A stretch of DNA of 64,000 bases from Diploptera punctata (Eukaryota > Arthropoda > Insecta > Blattodea > Blaberidae), in assembly GCA_030220185.1 (NCBI GenBank), contig JASPKZ010009670.1:1-64000 (forward strand). Reading direction: 5' to 3'. Shown one piece after another: positions 19,873 to 31,400 of the stretch. The notes beneath the pieces were generated by a model that made no database searches, had not been told where the DNA came from, and saw only the letters and a list, made by a program, of their open reading frames with translations. The position numbers and the translations under genes are program-made. Positions within the stretch are counted from its first letter, which is position 1. Each line of letters starts with the position of its first letter.

Positions 19873-20050
19873 ACTAGCTGGCCCGGCGAACGTCGTATCG
19901 CCTTTAAATATTTTTACGTTCTTTTTTCCGATGTTTTCATAGTTATTTGCTATTCGGGGCGGAAACAAATCCAACAAATCAAAGATCATAAAAATCAGTC
20001 CAGCCGTTCTTAAGTTATAAAGAGTGTAATTAATCCGACTTTGTTATATA
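19873..20050 (+). repeat. interspersed repeat end (ACTAGCTGGCCCGGCG type)
   Basis: ACTAGCTGGCCCGGCGAACG, TCGTATCGCC, then AAAATCAGTCCAGCCGTTC. These phrases mark abundant insect interspersed repeats. A related start occurs at 34958 and a related end (AAAATCGGTTCAGTAGTTTA) at 21067. Class undetermined. Confidence 0.55.
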
Positions 20051-20054
20051 TATA

Positions 20055-20640
20055 TAGAAGTCCCGGCCACGCGTTGCTGTGGCTAAGGTATACGTTATAT
20101 TATGTTGTAGTAAACTAGGTGAGAAATCTAAATCAGAAAGTTTTTGTTTTACCCAATTTTTTAGTTCTGGTACTTAACTACACCCGGTATAAATATGGGT
20201 GGTGGTTTATGTGGAAGTGGTTTTGTTGATTGAGATGAATTTATGATGTCTGCATTCTCAGTATCATCCATAAGTGTATCATAAGGATTATATACATTTA
20301 TTGATGGAATATTTTGACGAGGCTTGCTGATTTCATTATACTTTCGTTTTTTTCTACGAACTTGTTGGCAGTTTGGATTCTCATCATCAAGACGTCTCTG
20401 TATAGTAATATCATATTGTGATATATTATAGTCATCTTGTTTTTCATTTAATTGGGGCATGGAGATTGTCTCTACAATATTAGGCATATTATTATAACTA
20501 ACAGACTTACTTACAGTTCTGTTATTTCGTTCTTTAAGACCTTCATATGTTTTTAAATTGACATTCTTCTTAAATATAAGATTTATGTCACATAGGCCTA
20601 TACCAATTTGCGGAAATTCACTTGATATCTTATCATTCAT
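20055..20640 (-). pseudogene. possible gag-like ORF1 remnant of a LINE
   Basis: A 159-codon minus-strand frame (20161-20640) is rich in polar residues (RRKKRKYNEISKPRQNIPS) and ends KPLPHKPPPIFIPGVVKYQN. The PPPIFI.GV..Y phrase resembles the start of the conserved gag region in Jockey-type ORF1 proteins. A one-base shift at about 20162 would let the frame continue as ELKNWVKQKLSDLDF for about 35 more codons. No CCHC knuckles are reached. Stops and the frameshift suggest a remnant. A short host-derived or random frame remains possible. Confidence 0.4.
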
Positions 20641-20699
20641 GGTCTCTAGAACTGATTCGCCATATCGTTTAATGTCTCTTCTCGGTCCAGTTAAATTTA

Positions 20700-21780
20700 A
20701 ATTAAGTTGCTGTCTTTCAGCCAGATTACTTAAAACTAATACTTACACACGAAATTTAATATTATTATCAATCTACTGAAAATAAAATTAACACAAACAC
20801 ACTTAAATTATGAAATAATCAATATTTGTAATTCAATTGAAATTCGCGGTTGCAACAAAAATCACAGCCACCTGGTTAAATAATAAACCAATTACCTTAC
20901 ACGGCCATCTGTTAGAATCGTATGGAACTCACAGATAATTATACCTCTTTGTTAAATAATAAACAAATAATTTGCCAATAAAAATAATGCGACTATAAAT
21001 TTAGTTATAAACTTCCCTAAGTCTCAAGTTGGATCAAACTGCACACAGTGTGCAATATTTTATTAAAATCGGTTCAGTAGTTTAGGATTCCATCGCGGAC
21101 AAACAACGTGACACGTAATTTATATATATATATATATATATGAGATACGCTATTCGTAAGATATGTAAGTTAATTTGTAACATTAGAGGCAACAAATGAT
21201 GTTTATTTATTTGTTATTAAATCACTTTAATGTTTGTCTCCATTTTATCAAACTCCTTAAAAGCGACTTTGAACTCACTGCTTGTGCAGGAGTAAATCAT
21301 CCCTGAATCACATTATTTTGGAAAGAGGGATATAGTGACGTTAGCACTATGAGAAACTACTTCCTAAGCCAACAGAAACAGGTAATTCTAGAATTAGGCA
21401 TATTTGATCGTTGTGGAATGCAAATATCGATCCAGCATCTGCTTTAAAGTCCATGAGAACTAGTTATCGGCATGGGGTTAATAAAATCACTCTGGAAAGT
21501 GTGAGAATAGTAAATATTTCCCAATGTGGGTCTCGAAAATTATAACATGGAGACATTGCGTTATTACTATGGAACATCTTGGGACTTGAAATTCCGTCAA
21601 TTACACCTAGTCTATATAGTGCTATTCGTCTTTTTCTTATGAAGCTGTGAGATTTTCTAATTCTGGATTTTTGTTACTCGTCTAGAAACTCCTAACAAAG
21701 AGAGGCTATGGCTAGACTCAAAGTGCGTAAAGTTAGTAAATTGGTAAGTAATTAACTGAGTAAGAATGTTCGTTAATATC
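20700..21780. other. mostly unannotated
   Basis: Contains (TA)n at 21120-21141 and, just before it, an end phrase AAAATCGGTTCAGTAGTTTA (21067-21086) of an interspersed repeat. Nothing else is recognised. Confidence 0.45.
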
Positions 21781-21896
21781 TGTGGATGACATCTTCAGGA
21801 GTATTCAGAGTTGACAACGATACGTCTAGAGCAGAGCCAATTGGAAGAAACATAAAGGTGGCTCGGGCCATAGTCCTTATTATAGTTGTTGTGGAT

Positions 21897-21944
21897 ATTA
21901 TTATTATTAGTATTAGTATTATTATTATTATTATTATTATTATT
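21897..21944. repeat. (ATT)n microsatellite
   Basis: ATT repeats with a few TAG interruptions. Confidence 0.95.
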
Positions 21945-22017
21945 TCTAGAAAAGATAAAATAAGAAACAATATAAATAAACAAAGATAAACTACAAACTT
22001 CAATTGTGGATTTCATA

Positions 22018-22185
22018 AAAAAAACAAAGAATTAAAATGGTATCGTCACGTAAAAAGAATGTCAGAAGACAGATTCCCAAGAAGAATACTAGAATGGGTG
22101 TCACTTGGTAGAAGAAGAAGAGAACGTTAAAAAAAGTGCATTGATTATGTTTTGAGCAAAACGAGGAAAAAATAAATTGACGATG
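22018..22185 (+). pseudogene. non-LTR retrotransposon C-terminal fragment
   Basis: Translation gives KNKELKWYRHVKRMSEDRFP, RRILEWVSLGRRRRER and then a stop where a GRP motif is normally expected. It lies between two (ATT)n tracts. Confidence 0.75.
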
Positions 22186-22234
22186 GAGATAAATAAATCC
22201 ATTTATTACCGTATTGTCAATATAATAATAATTA

Positions 22235-22235
22235 C

Positions 22236-22283
<48 letters not shown>
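22235..22283. repeat. (ATT)n microsatellite
   Basis: Uninterrupted ATT units. Confidence 0.97.
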
Positions 22284-22366
22284 CAACATTCAGTTGATTT
22301 GAAACTGTTCTGGTTATCAATACTAATAAATTCATTGTTAAAACCGTTGAGGTGGATAGTCATAAA

Positions 22367-22722
22367 ATAAAATAAGTTAAAATATACTTTCTTAGGTAAG
22401 ATCCGTCGTCCTCAACTTATAAAATATGTATTCTTTATGTCTGTAGGCCTTTCAGAACATCCATTCCATCTTCAGCAGGTCCTTCTTCACTATATTATCT
22501 GATATGATGGCTGATGCTGCTAGTCCTAATGTGGTGTTGTCGTGAGTGTCACCACATTAGGACCAGCAGCATCAACCATCATATCAGATAATATAGCGAA
22601 GAAGGACCTGCTGAAGATGGAATGGATGTTCTGAAAGGCCTACAGACATAAAGAATATATATGTTATAAGTTGAGGACGACGGATCTTACCTAAGAAGGT
22701 ATATTTTAACTTATTTTATATT
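22367..22722. repeat. large palindrome, arms about 170 bp, hammerhead-like motif
   Basis: Left arm 22367-22536 and right arm 22550-22722 with a 13-bp loop. Shared phrases are AAGTTAAAATATACTTTCTT and its complement, CTTAGGTAAGATCCGTCGTC, TCCTAATGTGGTG. The right arm carries CTGAAGATGGAATGGATGTT, then CTGAAAGGCC (22611-22640). This fits a hammerhead-like layout: CTGAAGA, short hairpin, GAAA. Confidence 0.85.
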
Positions 22723-22842
22723 ATGTTCTGGTTATGTTGTTATAACATTTTTCACAAGTTCTTGTCCCATTGCTGACAGACTAATACAGTATTATAGTAT
22801 TACCATACTTTAATTTATAAGAATTCTATCGTTCTACAGGGT

Positions 22843-22897
22843 CCGGATATAAAGTGACGGCCCGCAGGCCGTAGTGTGGACGCCCCTGGTCTAGAGG
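22843..22897 (-). mobile_element. hAT (Charlie-like) terminal fragment
   Basis: The complement reads CCAGGGGCGTCCACACTACG followed by GCCTGCGGGCCG. CAGGGGTGTCCAAACTNCGG and GCCCGCGGGCC are well-known starts of Charlie-type hAT elements. Only the end is seen. Confidence 0.5.
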
Positions 22898-23019
22898 AAC
22901 AAAAATTCTGGGAATGGCGGATAACACAACTTAATAAGAAAAAAGAAAAACTCTATCTTTAAAACCGAAAACATTTTACAGTATCTTAATCTTGTATCTA
23001 TAATTTATGGTATATTTAA

Positions 23020-23209
23020 TTTCAGGAAGTTTTAAAGAAAATCGATAAATTTTTAGGAATGATTAAATATATTAGAAATTTAAATGTCAGCTTACCGATT
23101 AAAAAGCTATTAAAATATCATTGGCAGGCAAACCAAATTGAATTATACGAAAAAGAAAATAAAACCATAAGTGGATTAAGTAATTGCTTAATTATATCTC
23201 ATTCCTAAG
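23020..23209 (+). pseudogene. possible LTR-retrotransposon RT scrap
   Basis: An open stretch reads LKKIDKFLGMIKYIRNLN, SLPIKKLLKYHWQANQ, ELYEKENKTI. The FLG...Y.R, PI..LLK and W phrases recall the end of the RT domain of gypsy-type polyproteins. The match is weak, in AT-rich DNA, and could be chance. Confidence 0.25.
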
Positions 23210-24080
23210 AACGTATGTTAATTTAAAAGTAATAATAATTACTAGAATAATAAATCACTCTTATACAAAATTAAAATTATAAACATTAAAGTAAGTTAAA
23301 TTTTATAAAAGTTATAAGACAATTGTACTGGGTTGCAGGATTTGGTATCTAGTGTCATCTAAAACACGTTAATTTCCCGTAAAAGATCGCAGTTTCTTTT
23401 TTGTAAAACAAATTCGCAAAATTGAAAAAATAAAGAATAGGAAATAATAAGAACTAGAGAATGTGAATAAAGTTAAGAATAATAAATATTTCTATGCAAT
23501 AACTTTAATTCTAAGCCATATGAACCTATCAAAATTCTAATTATAATCGATTCATATATTCTGACATAAAATATAATGATTATGAAAATTATAACATTTT
23601 GGTCAGAATTATAAATTCTCAATAAAATTTAGAGGCCTAATTATAAACTACGAATTATTATTTTTATTTAACAACACAAAATTAAACGAATTTAATAATA
23701 TAGCAATTATTTATTAATAATTTTCATTATCAATTAGTCAAACTACTATTCTCTAAAGGAAGGAACGAAAAACCAAACAATTATTAATTTTATTCGCAAG
23801 ACTTCTCTAGAAATTGCTGGACTTATATATAAAAATCTAAACTCAAATCACTGAAGTATGCTTCTAAGGAATATCGCAGTTACAGGAACTTCTTTTTCTT
23901 CTTTATCTCAGTTTAACCTCTCAGTTTTTACAAGTCACTCGCCACCTGGTCCTTATAGGCAGTTACAGGAATAATGGGTAAACATATACTTTATGACGTA
24001 GTATATAACTCGATTATCATTATCTAAATATGCGATATTTTAACATTTTAGCACCATATCGACTAAATTCGAAAATCTGG
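23210..24080. other. unannotated AT-rich sequence
   Basis: No coding, RNA or repeat signal recognised. Confidence 0.4.
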
Positions 24081-24084
24081 AGTA

Positions 24085-24217
24085 TTATACGGGGAATGAT
24101 GGAAAGCAATAGCTCAGGATAGGATGTATGGAGAGCTTATGTCCGCGCGGCCATGAACCTATGGGTTCGATAGTGCCAGTGAGTGAGTAAGTAAGTAAGT
24201 AAGTAAGTAAGTAAGGA
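24085..24217 (+). mobile_element. RTE 3' end fragment
   Basis: GGGGAATGATGGAAAGCAAT, AGCTTATGTCCGCGCGGCC, GATAGTGCCAGTGAG and a (TAAG)n tail. Strongly 5'-truncated. Confidence 0.9.
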
Positions 24218-24344
24218 GTAATCTGTTTATTATCTGGAGTGAAGTCTCTTATTCATCAAATGCTGGCTGAAAGAAAGAAATTTAAGGGTAGCGAAAAATA
24301 CTTCTTTGTTTCAAAATAAAATCATTATTTAAAACTCATCATCA

Positions 24345-24675
24345 TCAATTGCAGTCGTGGATTAGGTCATTGTCCTGTTCCGCTTCAGGATAGCAATTGA
24401 TCCCTCCATCTCTTCTTAGGTCTTCCTGGGTCTCTTCGTCCTGTGTTCAATAGCTGCAGAGGTAAGCTATTGTTTGGCATTCTAAGGAGGTGTTCATGCC
24501 AATTATTTTGGTATATTTGAATGGTTTCAGTTATTGCTGGTGTGTTGAGAGCTTTGCGGATATCACCATTACGCGTGTGGTCATAAAGCGTATAACCCGC
24601 TAAAGGTCTTAATAACTTCATTTCTGCAGCTACTATCCTATTTAATTTACCTGTAGTAAGAGTCTGGTTTCAGAG
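24345..24675 (-). pseudogene. non-LTR retrotransposon C-terminal fragment
   Basis: The minus strand reads MKLLRPLAGYTLYDHTRNGD, IRKALNTPAITETIQIYQNN, WHEHLLRMPNNSLPLQLLN, then DPGRPKKRWRDQL. This is the end of an endonuclease-reverse transcriptase. No RT catalytic region remains. Confidence 0.8.
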
Positions 24676-24904
24676 CTATTGTTTTATACAATTTTAGAAT
24701 TTAAAACTATTTTTCATATTATGAAATATTAGTTTCATGTTTAGTGCCGCACACAGTCTTAGATTAAGGTAGGTACAGACCTCCAAGCATGCTTGTAAAA
24801 ATGTTCACAAATATCCGTCATCACATGTTCAAGAATGCTTCATAAACATGCTTGTACTAACATTAGTTTGTGTTTACAAATGTCGAATACTGATAACGAA
24901 TCAC

Positions 24905-25215
24905 TCGGTTTGGCGGACATAAGCTCTTCACACATCCCTATCCTGATCTAATGAATTCCAATCTTCCCCTGTATAATTACCTCCCTCAAATCATGGTTCA
25001 TGTTATTCTCCCACCTCACTCCTACTGGGAGTTTCCCTCCGGTTTACCTTAGAAATTTCCATGTCCTTTTTTCTTTCCCCATTCGTACACATGCCCTGCC
25101 CATCGCAGTCTACCAAACTTAACTGTTCTTATATATCTAGTTTGACATAAAGGTCGTGCAGCTCACGGTCTTCCCCATTCACCTCTGTGTTTGTTTCTCT
25201 TTGGGCCAAACATTT
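24905..25215 (-). mobile_element. RTE 3' region, degenerate
   Basis: Aligns on the minus strand with 44640-44980 (GGGCAGGGCATG, GGGGAAAG, GTGGGAGAATAACATGAACC, GGGATGTGTGAAGAGC). Frames are destroyed. Confidence 0.7.
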
Positions 25216-25344
25216 TGTGATACATGATGAAAATAATAAAGACATGGCCCCATGCTGTAACAGAGCTGTTGAAGGTGTAGAGCCTTGGTGTAGAGCTGCT
25301 GGATGAGACCTCATGAAGAAAAAAAATTCTAATGGGATTCGTTC

Positions 25345-25560
25345 AATATGGGACCGGTGCACTTAGCATCGTAAGGAATTTAGATAACTACGATAATTAG
25401 CGACTCGAGGTTGACAAAACCAACTATAACGACTGATGAACCCGATATGCTAACCACATGTCACCCCTATACTAATTTAACATGTGAGTCAGCAGCTGAT
25501 TAATTGGCCAAGGGTCTTCTAGACCTGACGTGCCATGGAGAAGAAGCAAGGCACCATAGC
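25345..25560 (+). repeat. SINE-like repeat S4, copy 2
   Basis: GGGACCGGTGCAC, GCGACTCGAGGTTGA, ACCAACTATAACG, GACCTGACGTGCCATGGAG. Shares order and sequence with 50483-50730. Confidence 0.7.
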
Positions 25561-26300
25561 GACTATGAGATACGTATCGTATTTTCGTTCGTCCGTTCAG
25601 GCCTGGACATGATATTGGTCTTTTGAAAAATAATTACCTAATGCAAAGACAAATATAGGACTGATCTACTTGTCTCCATCAAATAAATACCCCATATTAT
25701 CTAAATCAAAATTTCGAATATAGAAAAATATCGTCTATTGTTTCACGGCCCTTTTAGTTTAGCCTCAGTTTTCCTTTTAATAACACATCCTATCTTACGT
25801 TTTATTCCTAACTTCCGGAGCTCACAAATCTATCCCTATAACATTCTAACAAACAAAAAATCAAAATACAGCCAAATCACTACTCACAAGATCCGGCAAC
25901 AAGGCAATTTTAACAGCTGTTGACGAAATCACAGGACGTTGGATGGGTGTCCGTCCAGCTCCACAAACTATACCAATACAAAGGCAAATTAAACAAAATA
26001 TAAATATGGTTAACCTCCATCCCTAGAAAAATATAAATAAAAGCGATTCTGGAGTAAGAGTAATTATTTTTTATCTTTAACTGAATAGGTTTGCACAAGC
26101 TTCCACACACACGTTCAAGCATACTTGCACCATGATGCTTGATGAAATTACGTTCGTGCACGCTTGAACGTATATATCCACCTTTAGATTAGATTAGAAC
26201 AACGCATGGGCTCGGGTTCAATGTCCATAACACTGCAATCTTGTATAGGTTCATTGAATTGTAGTACCCATTGTTGTTTGTTAGGAATGAATGGAAATTA
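25561..26300. other. unannotated sequence
   Basis: No recognised gene or repeat. Several short frames lack motifs. Confidence 0.4.
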
Positions 26301-26306
26301 AATATA

Positions 26307-26874
26307 CAGTTATTCAGAAATATGGCTACACGTTTGATTGCATTTTGTGACGAAAATATTATTATTAAAGGAAATATGATGTTATTGGAAAGGAAATCCT
26401 TCAAATTACAACAATAGAACAAAACAAAACAAATCACTGCTCACGTGCAGCTTGACGGGTTGATTTTTTTGAGCTAGCGTTGAACGCCTCCACAATTCTC
26501 TTCGTTGTTTCTGCATCCGTGCTAATGCGAGGCCTTCCACGAGGTTTGATTTTCTGCACCCTTCCCGTTTCCAGCAGTCGTTTTCTCCACTTCCCCACAG
26601 TCGACGGCTGCAATGCTACGTTAAATTCACGTCTTGCCCGTCTTGCGGCCTCACGATCATTAGCATATGTTATTGCCCATGCAGCAATTGTAATTTGCTG
26701 ATGCACATTCAACGCCATTTTGACTAATGACGTAAGTTCTACACTGTTTTGTTTTATTCTATTGTTGTAATTTGAATAATTGCCTTTCCAACGATAATTT
26801 CATATTTCCTGTAATGATAATGTTTTCATCACACAACGCGATCAAACATATAGCCATATTTATGATTCACTCCG
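26307..26874 (-). mobile_element. short DNA transposon with long TIRs and TA target site
   Basis: Imperfect terminal inverted repeats of about 135 bp (26307-26443 and 26735-26874) flank a single open frame. The termini read CAGTTATTCAGAAATATGGC and CGGAGTGAATCATAAATATGG and lie directly next to TA dinucleotides (26305-26306 and 26875-26876), as in Tc1/mariner-type insertion. At 568 bp it is too short for a full transposase and so is a non-autonomous derivative. Confidence 0.75.
26434..26718 (-). CDS. HTH DNA-binding protein, transposase N-terminus (DUF4817-like)
   Basis: A 94-codon frame lies wholly inside the 568-bp transposon. It starts MALNVHQQITIAAWAITYAN and has an HTH-like core, ARRARREFNVALQPSTVGKW, then a GRP hinge (KIKPRGRPRIS). 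It ends TRQAAREQ, where the second HTH would begin in longer family members. The layout resembles DUF4817/Tc1-type N-terminal DNA-binding domains. The DDE catalytic domain is missing and the stop falls at the edge of the left TIR. If made, the protein might bind the element's own ends without cutting; that is inference. Confidence 0.65.
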   Translation of the reverse strand: MALNVHQQITIAAWAITYANDREAARRARREFNVALQPSTVGKWRKRLLETGRVQKIKPRGRPRISTDAETTKRIVEAFNASSKKSTRQAAREQ

Positions 26875-26879
26875 TATTT

Positions 26880-27850
26880 TAGTCTGTTACGATGTCCCTG
26901 GTTTTTACATAGGCGTTCACACACGACTCATAGACCTATCGTTATTTTCTGGGTTGGGCCCAGGGACTCAAGGGGGGCTACGACTCTGCATTTGGCTCTA
27001 TTCTGCCCTAAGTTGTCACGTCGTAAGGAAATAGACGTATGCCCCCCCCCCTGGATCACCACAGTCACATATTATAAACACCTGTGGTTTGCAGACTAGA
27101 CTATTTTTTCCTGAATGAAATGAGGTGAAGGGTGATATGAAATGATTAAACGAATAAATTGAGATGAAATAACATGATAGGGAAGGGAATAGAAGTTGGA
27201 GAGTTTTGGTGGTATAAAATTCCGGTATGGTCCACCATCAATGGTCCTCCGGAACCGCCAGGTTTCCAACCTGGAACCCCAGGAGGGAGAATCGCTCGCG
27301 CTAGTCATGCGTCTATCGAGATGGCACATATAGTCTTATCGTACAAAGCCCAAATTGTCATAAATAATTATTCTGCTTCTCTCTAAAGTATATTTTTTAT
27401 CACAATTTCAGAAACTTCCATAGTTAATGACTGTTAGAAAATTGCTCTTAGTTATTGTAAGGTAAAGTCTGGAGAGTAAAAAAAAAAAAAAAAAACAGAG
27501 AATGCAAAAGAAATTTATGGCGTAGATGCCAAATTTAGAAATCGAACAAAACTGTTTAGAGTTATAACTTTATTTTTTGTCTCTCAAAAAGTAGATCCAT
27601 GGTCTTGGGGGTGTTCTGGAATTGAGATCTTCAATATTTTTAATGTACAGAATATTGATTGTATGAAATTGAAACAAACATGACGTTCAGTAAACAGTTT
27701 TCTGAATGCTGTAAAATGTTTCAATGTTTTAGACTTATATTCAAGAAACCCTGAGTTAAAAATTCCACAGTGGCCAATTTAACAACAATTCACACAGTTT
27801 TCTTCAGCCGTTAAGATAAACGTTGAGTGACGATTTTATTTTATTTACTA
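26880..27850. other. mostly unannotated
   Basis: Contains a poly-C run near 27041-27051 and a poly-A run near 27479-27495. A GC-richer piece at 27215-27310 gives a short proline-rich frame without a known motif. Confidence 0.35.
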
Positions 27851-28745
27851 TCAGTCAGGATTTTTATGTTTTAATAGCGAATTTCGAAGATATGAAGCTA
27901 TTTCGATTGTTCTCATGATTAGATTTTTTAAAAAATATTTACAGATCTTTCCAATCCTATCTAGATACCGAAAATGATAATGACCAGAATACATATACAC
28001 TGTGTGTGTGTGTCCATTTTACGCTCTATCAGTCGTAATTTTTGTTTAATCGAAACCAGATTTGGCATATACCATTTATTTAAAAAATGTGAAGTTGAGT
28101 TCGTTAATCAGCAAAATCGAATTATTAGGCGTAGGAGTTCACGTGAAACGAAAATTTAAAAATCGTTCTGGTGTTGATATCAAATTTCATTTCATAACGG
28201 AATTCAGAATATGCTATTGAAAGAAATCGAGGAAGGTCTTGTCAAAAAATCAGCAAAATCTAACCATTGGAAGTGTTTACCTGAAACCTGAAATTAAAAA
28301 TTGATTCTAACAACCACCATCTTTGGTTCGCCACAATGTATATCATGCAATTTAATTAACTCTTAAATTGGCAAAGTTTGCAATGAGATATATTAGTTTA
28401 ATTTATTTAATATTCTCAACAAAATTATGTAAAACTGAATCAGTAGATATTTTTTAAGTTCGTTTCAAATTATAAAACAATGTACAAATAGGTAATAACT
28501 TACGGTTATGCATGGTTTGCTTTCACTGCAGTCCGACACTTTTAAATAAGCTGGCATCAGAAATTAAGTTTCCCCAATTTAACAAAATAAATATATATTC
28601 CTTAAATCAGCAAAATAATCATAAACTGGAAATCCTGAGAAATTCTCTCAGTTGACACAGTTCCTGAGTGACGGACTTTCTTTTATTCCATTCTTATTTA
28701 GAGATGCTTAACAATAAGATCACAACCTGCCTTAAATATTTGATT
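27850..28745 (+). repeat. interspersed repeat D, copy 2
   Basis: Aligns with 31745-32420 plus 32988-33140: TTCACGTGAAACGAAAATTT, AATTAAAAATTGA, ACCGCCATGTTTGGTTC-like, TTAAATTGGCAAAG, TAAATAAGCTGGCA and TGAGAAATTCTCTCA in the same order. Non-coding. The uninterrupted copy. Confidence 0.8.
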
Positions 28746-29229
28746 CAATCAAATTTGATTTCGTTAAAATAATGTATAAACAAGTTCACTTATATAATGA
28801 AATATTGAATAAATTTATGACAATGAAATTTAAACCAACCTTGACGACGTAATAGGGCAAGCATTTTGATACATTTGCATCTTTTTTTCTCTATGAAAAT
28901 TGTATAATGCTCAGTTAGATATAAATTCGATTTGGCAGAAGGGGATCTCAAACAGACAACTTTGTGGTTGCATTATTTACATTTTTTGTCAATTTTTAGC
29001 ATGTTACATTTTTTATGGATTTTATAGCATATTAGTGCTTATTTCAACCACTCAAACATACTTTTAGGCAGTTTTATGTATTTTTGCGAGGAAATGTGTA
29101 TTTTTAAACATAATTTGCTTTTACTGTCTCTACCATACATTGACTTGAACTTACATTTTATGAAGAGGTGTCTTCTCACATTCTAATTAACTGTACACAG
29201 GTCTTGTTCATAGAAATAAGCAGTTCAAT

Positions 29230-29590
29230 TAGTGGAGCGAAGGAACCTAGTGAAAACTGTAGTAAATTATCTAGAAAAAGTGAGTGGGGAAATGGGAAAG
29301 GATGTATTGAAGAAAATGTTCATGATTTTGAGTAAAAATAAGAGATTTGATATGCTGTCATGAATAGCTGATGTTCTGTCAGGTGAAAATTACTATGGAG
29401 GACTTACAATCCAGTGATATAGTTTATTTTGAATATTCACCTTTCGTATCGCTAGAAGAGGAAAGGAATTTCTCGATGTAGAAGTCATTATTAAGAGACA
29501 ATCACTTTTCCCCATTCGGCAATCTGCAGCAGTTGTTTGTTGTGCATTGCAATGCAGGCATAAAAAAGTGAACACCTTATATTTACCTGC
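29230..29590 (+). pseudogene. hAT transposase C-terminal remnant
   Basis: Frames give VVNYLEKVSGEMGKDVLKK, then SPFVSLEEERNFSM, stop, KSLLRDNHFSPFGNLQQLF, VVHCNAGIKK. The P.VS.DVERSFS..K..LR.NR....ENL..L..V.CN pattern is the dimerisation end of hAT transposases. Stops break it and the catalytic core is not recognisable. Confidence 0.7.
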
Positions 29591-29599
29591 AAATGTGAA

Positions 29600-30425
29600 T
29601 GTTATACAAATCATATTGCATTGTTTTTAATTTTAGTGCATTTTTTTTTGTAATTGTTAGTGCATTATTGCATTTTTATAATGCATTACTATGTATTTTA
29701 TTGTACATTAAAATCTTTGCCCTACTTAGTAGTACAGATTCTAGGCGTGAAATTCACTCATTTTAAATTTCTACGTTATAAATGATCGAAATGAAAGAAT
29801 TTATTTCGTTTCCACAAAATTCTTTGATAAGATACATTGACAAAACTAATCGCTTCACGTGTGACACAAATACAATAACATTTACCTGTACGTTTTAATT
29901 CTCAATTTTCAAATAATTTTATTAAGAATTTTACGTAACTTTAATTTCCCCGGAGGTAATTTTATTCTATATAAATGATGCAATTAAATTTAAGTTAATG
30001 TATTTTAATTTAATAGTACATGATTATAATGGTATAAACAAAGTTTTATTCTCCATAAACAATCGTACTTAATTAAAACATTTAATATTTAATGACGGAT
30101 ATATTTATGTTTATGTTTTGTAGTAATGATTTTGTACTTACTTCCACCTTTCTCAAATTCCTTTTTCGATTATCTTGATCCATTATAACGAGTGTCTGAA
30201 CCAATTTAGTCCCTTTTTTTAAAATTATCACTACTTTTATCAGACTTCACATTTCTTCTTTTTGGTTCTTTGTAATTATAATATACCTCTACTTTATCCT
30301 AAATAACAATTCTAAAATCTTCTTTAACATTTTGAATTTTAAGTCCAGGTCTCACTCTTATAGCAACAACACTCTCAATGATTTATAAATCTTTTTTGTT
30401 TTTCCGATGGGTATTTTTTTGGCGG
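29600..30425. other. unannotated AT-rich sequence
   Basis: Nothing recognised. Confidence 0.4.
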
Positions 30426-30429
30426 GAAA

Positions 30430-30722
30430 GCTCTAGAAGACTTTTGGTCTACCATCCGGTTGCTGGCCTCATATCCACATGTGTCAATCACAGACATATA
30501 CTATTACCCTGCCAGTATAGGAGTGGCATGTGATCAGCATGTTGGGTCTTCTAGCCGTTATAGCACATTTCCTCAACCTGATTGGAGGGGCTACTTATTG
30601 CAGCTATCCAAATTCCTCGCTGGGTGGGTACCGTTCCCATAATGGCCGAAACGTCATGAGAAAATTTCTTCCCCACGGGGACTCGAACAAGCGCAAGACC
30701 CGCTCGACTACGGCGCGGAATA
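30430..30722 (-). mobile_element. tRNA-derived SINE-like element S5
   Basis: The complement starts CGCGCCGTAGTCGAGCGGG, CTTGTTCGAGTCCCCGTGG (B-box arm), then GGAAGAAATTTTCTCATGACG and a GC-richer body. Single copy in the window. Confidence 0.55.
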
Positions 30723-30734
30723 ATGTGTTTACTG

Positions 30735-31400
30735 TACTAACTAACTAACTGGCACTATTGAATCCGTAGGTTTATGGTCGCGCGACATAAACTCTCCATA
30801 CATCCCTATCCTGAGCTAATGTTTTCCAATCGACCCTGTGTAATATACTTTCCTCAAATCATGGTTAATGTTATTCTCCCACCTCATTAATGATCTACCA
30901 ACTGAACTTTTTCGTCTGGTTATCCTTCAAGAAGCTTCCATGTCGCTTTTTCATTCCCCATTCGTGACACATGTCCTGTCCATAGCAGTCTACGAGACTT
31001 AACTGTTCTTATTATATCTGGTTTCCTGTAAAGATCATGTACGAGTAGCTCACCGTTATGAAGTCATCTTCATTTCGTCTGTCTGTTCATCTCTCTTTGG
31101 TCCAAAAATTTTCCTGAGAACTTTTTTCTCAAATACTCGTAATATTTTCTCTTCCCTTAAAGTAAGTGTCCATGTTCGTGTCCATATAATATAGCTGGGA
31201 GAATAATAGTTTTTTATATTTTCAATTAACGTTTTTTTTAGAGAAGTTGGGACGACAAGAGTCCCTATAATGCATAATAGCATACACATCCATATTTGAA
31301 CCTATTATTTGTGAATATCACTAGTATTTGTAATTATTGTTCGTAGGTATTTGAATTCAGTCACCTCTTCAAAATATCTTTAATTTATCATTAAATGCAC
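30735..31400 (-). pseudogene. RTE-like LINE C-terminal copy
   Basis: Minus strand from the conserved GATAGTGCCAGT-like end (about 30750) to the region matching 44350 in the longer copy. The frame 31056-31289 carries TWTLTLREEKILRVFEKKVL, RKIFGPKRDEQTDE. Several frameshifts. Confidence 0.85.

Noticed and set aside
20161..20640. Independent host gene of 159 codons
   Set aside because: The only recognisable phrase is gag-like and the frame appears to continue after a one-base shift, so a retroelement remnant is more likely.
23020..23209. Confident gypsy-type LTR retrotransposon
   Set aside because: Only about 50 residues show a weak resemblance and there are no LTRs or other domains, so it is kept only as a low-confidence scrap.
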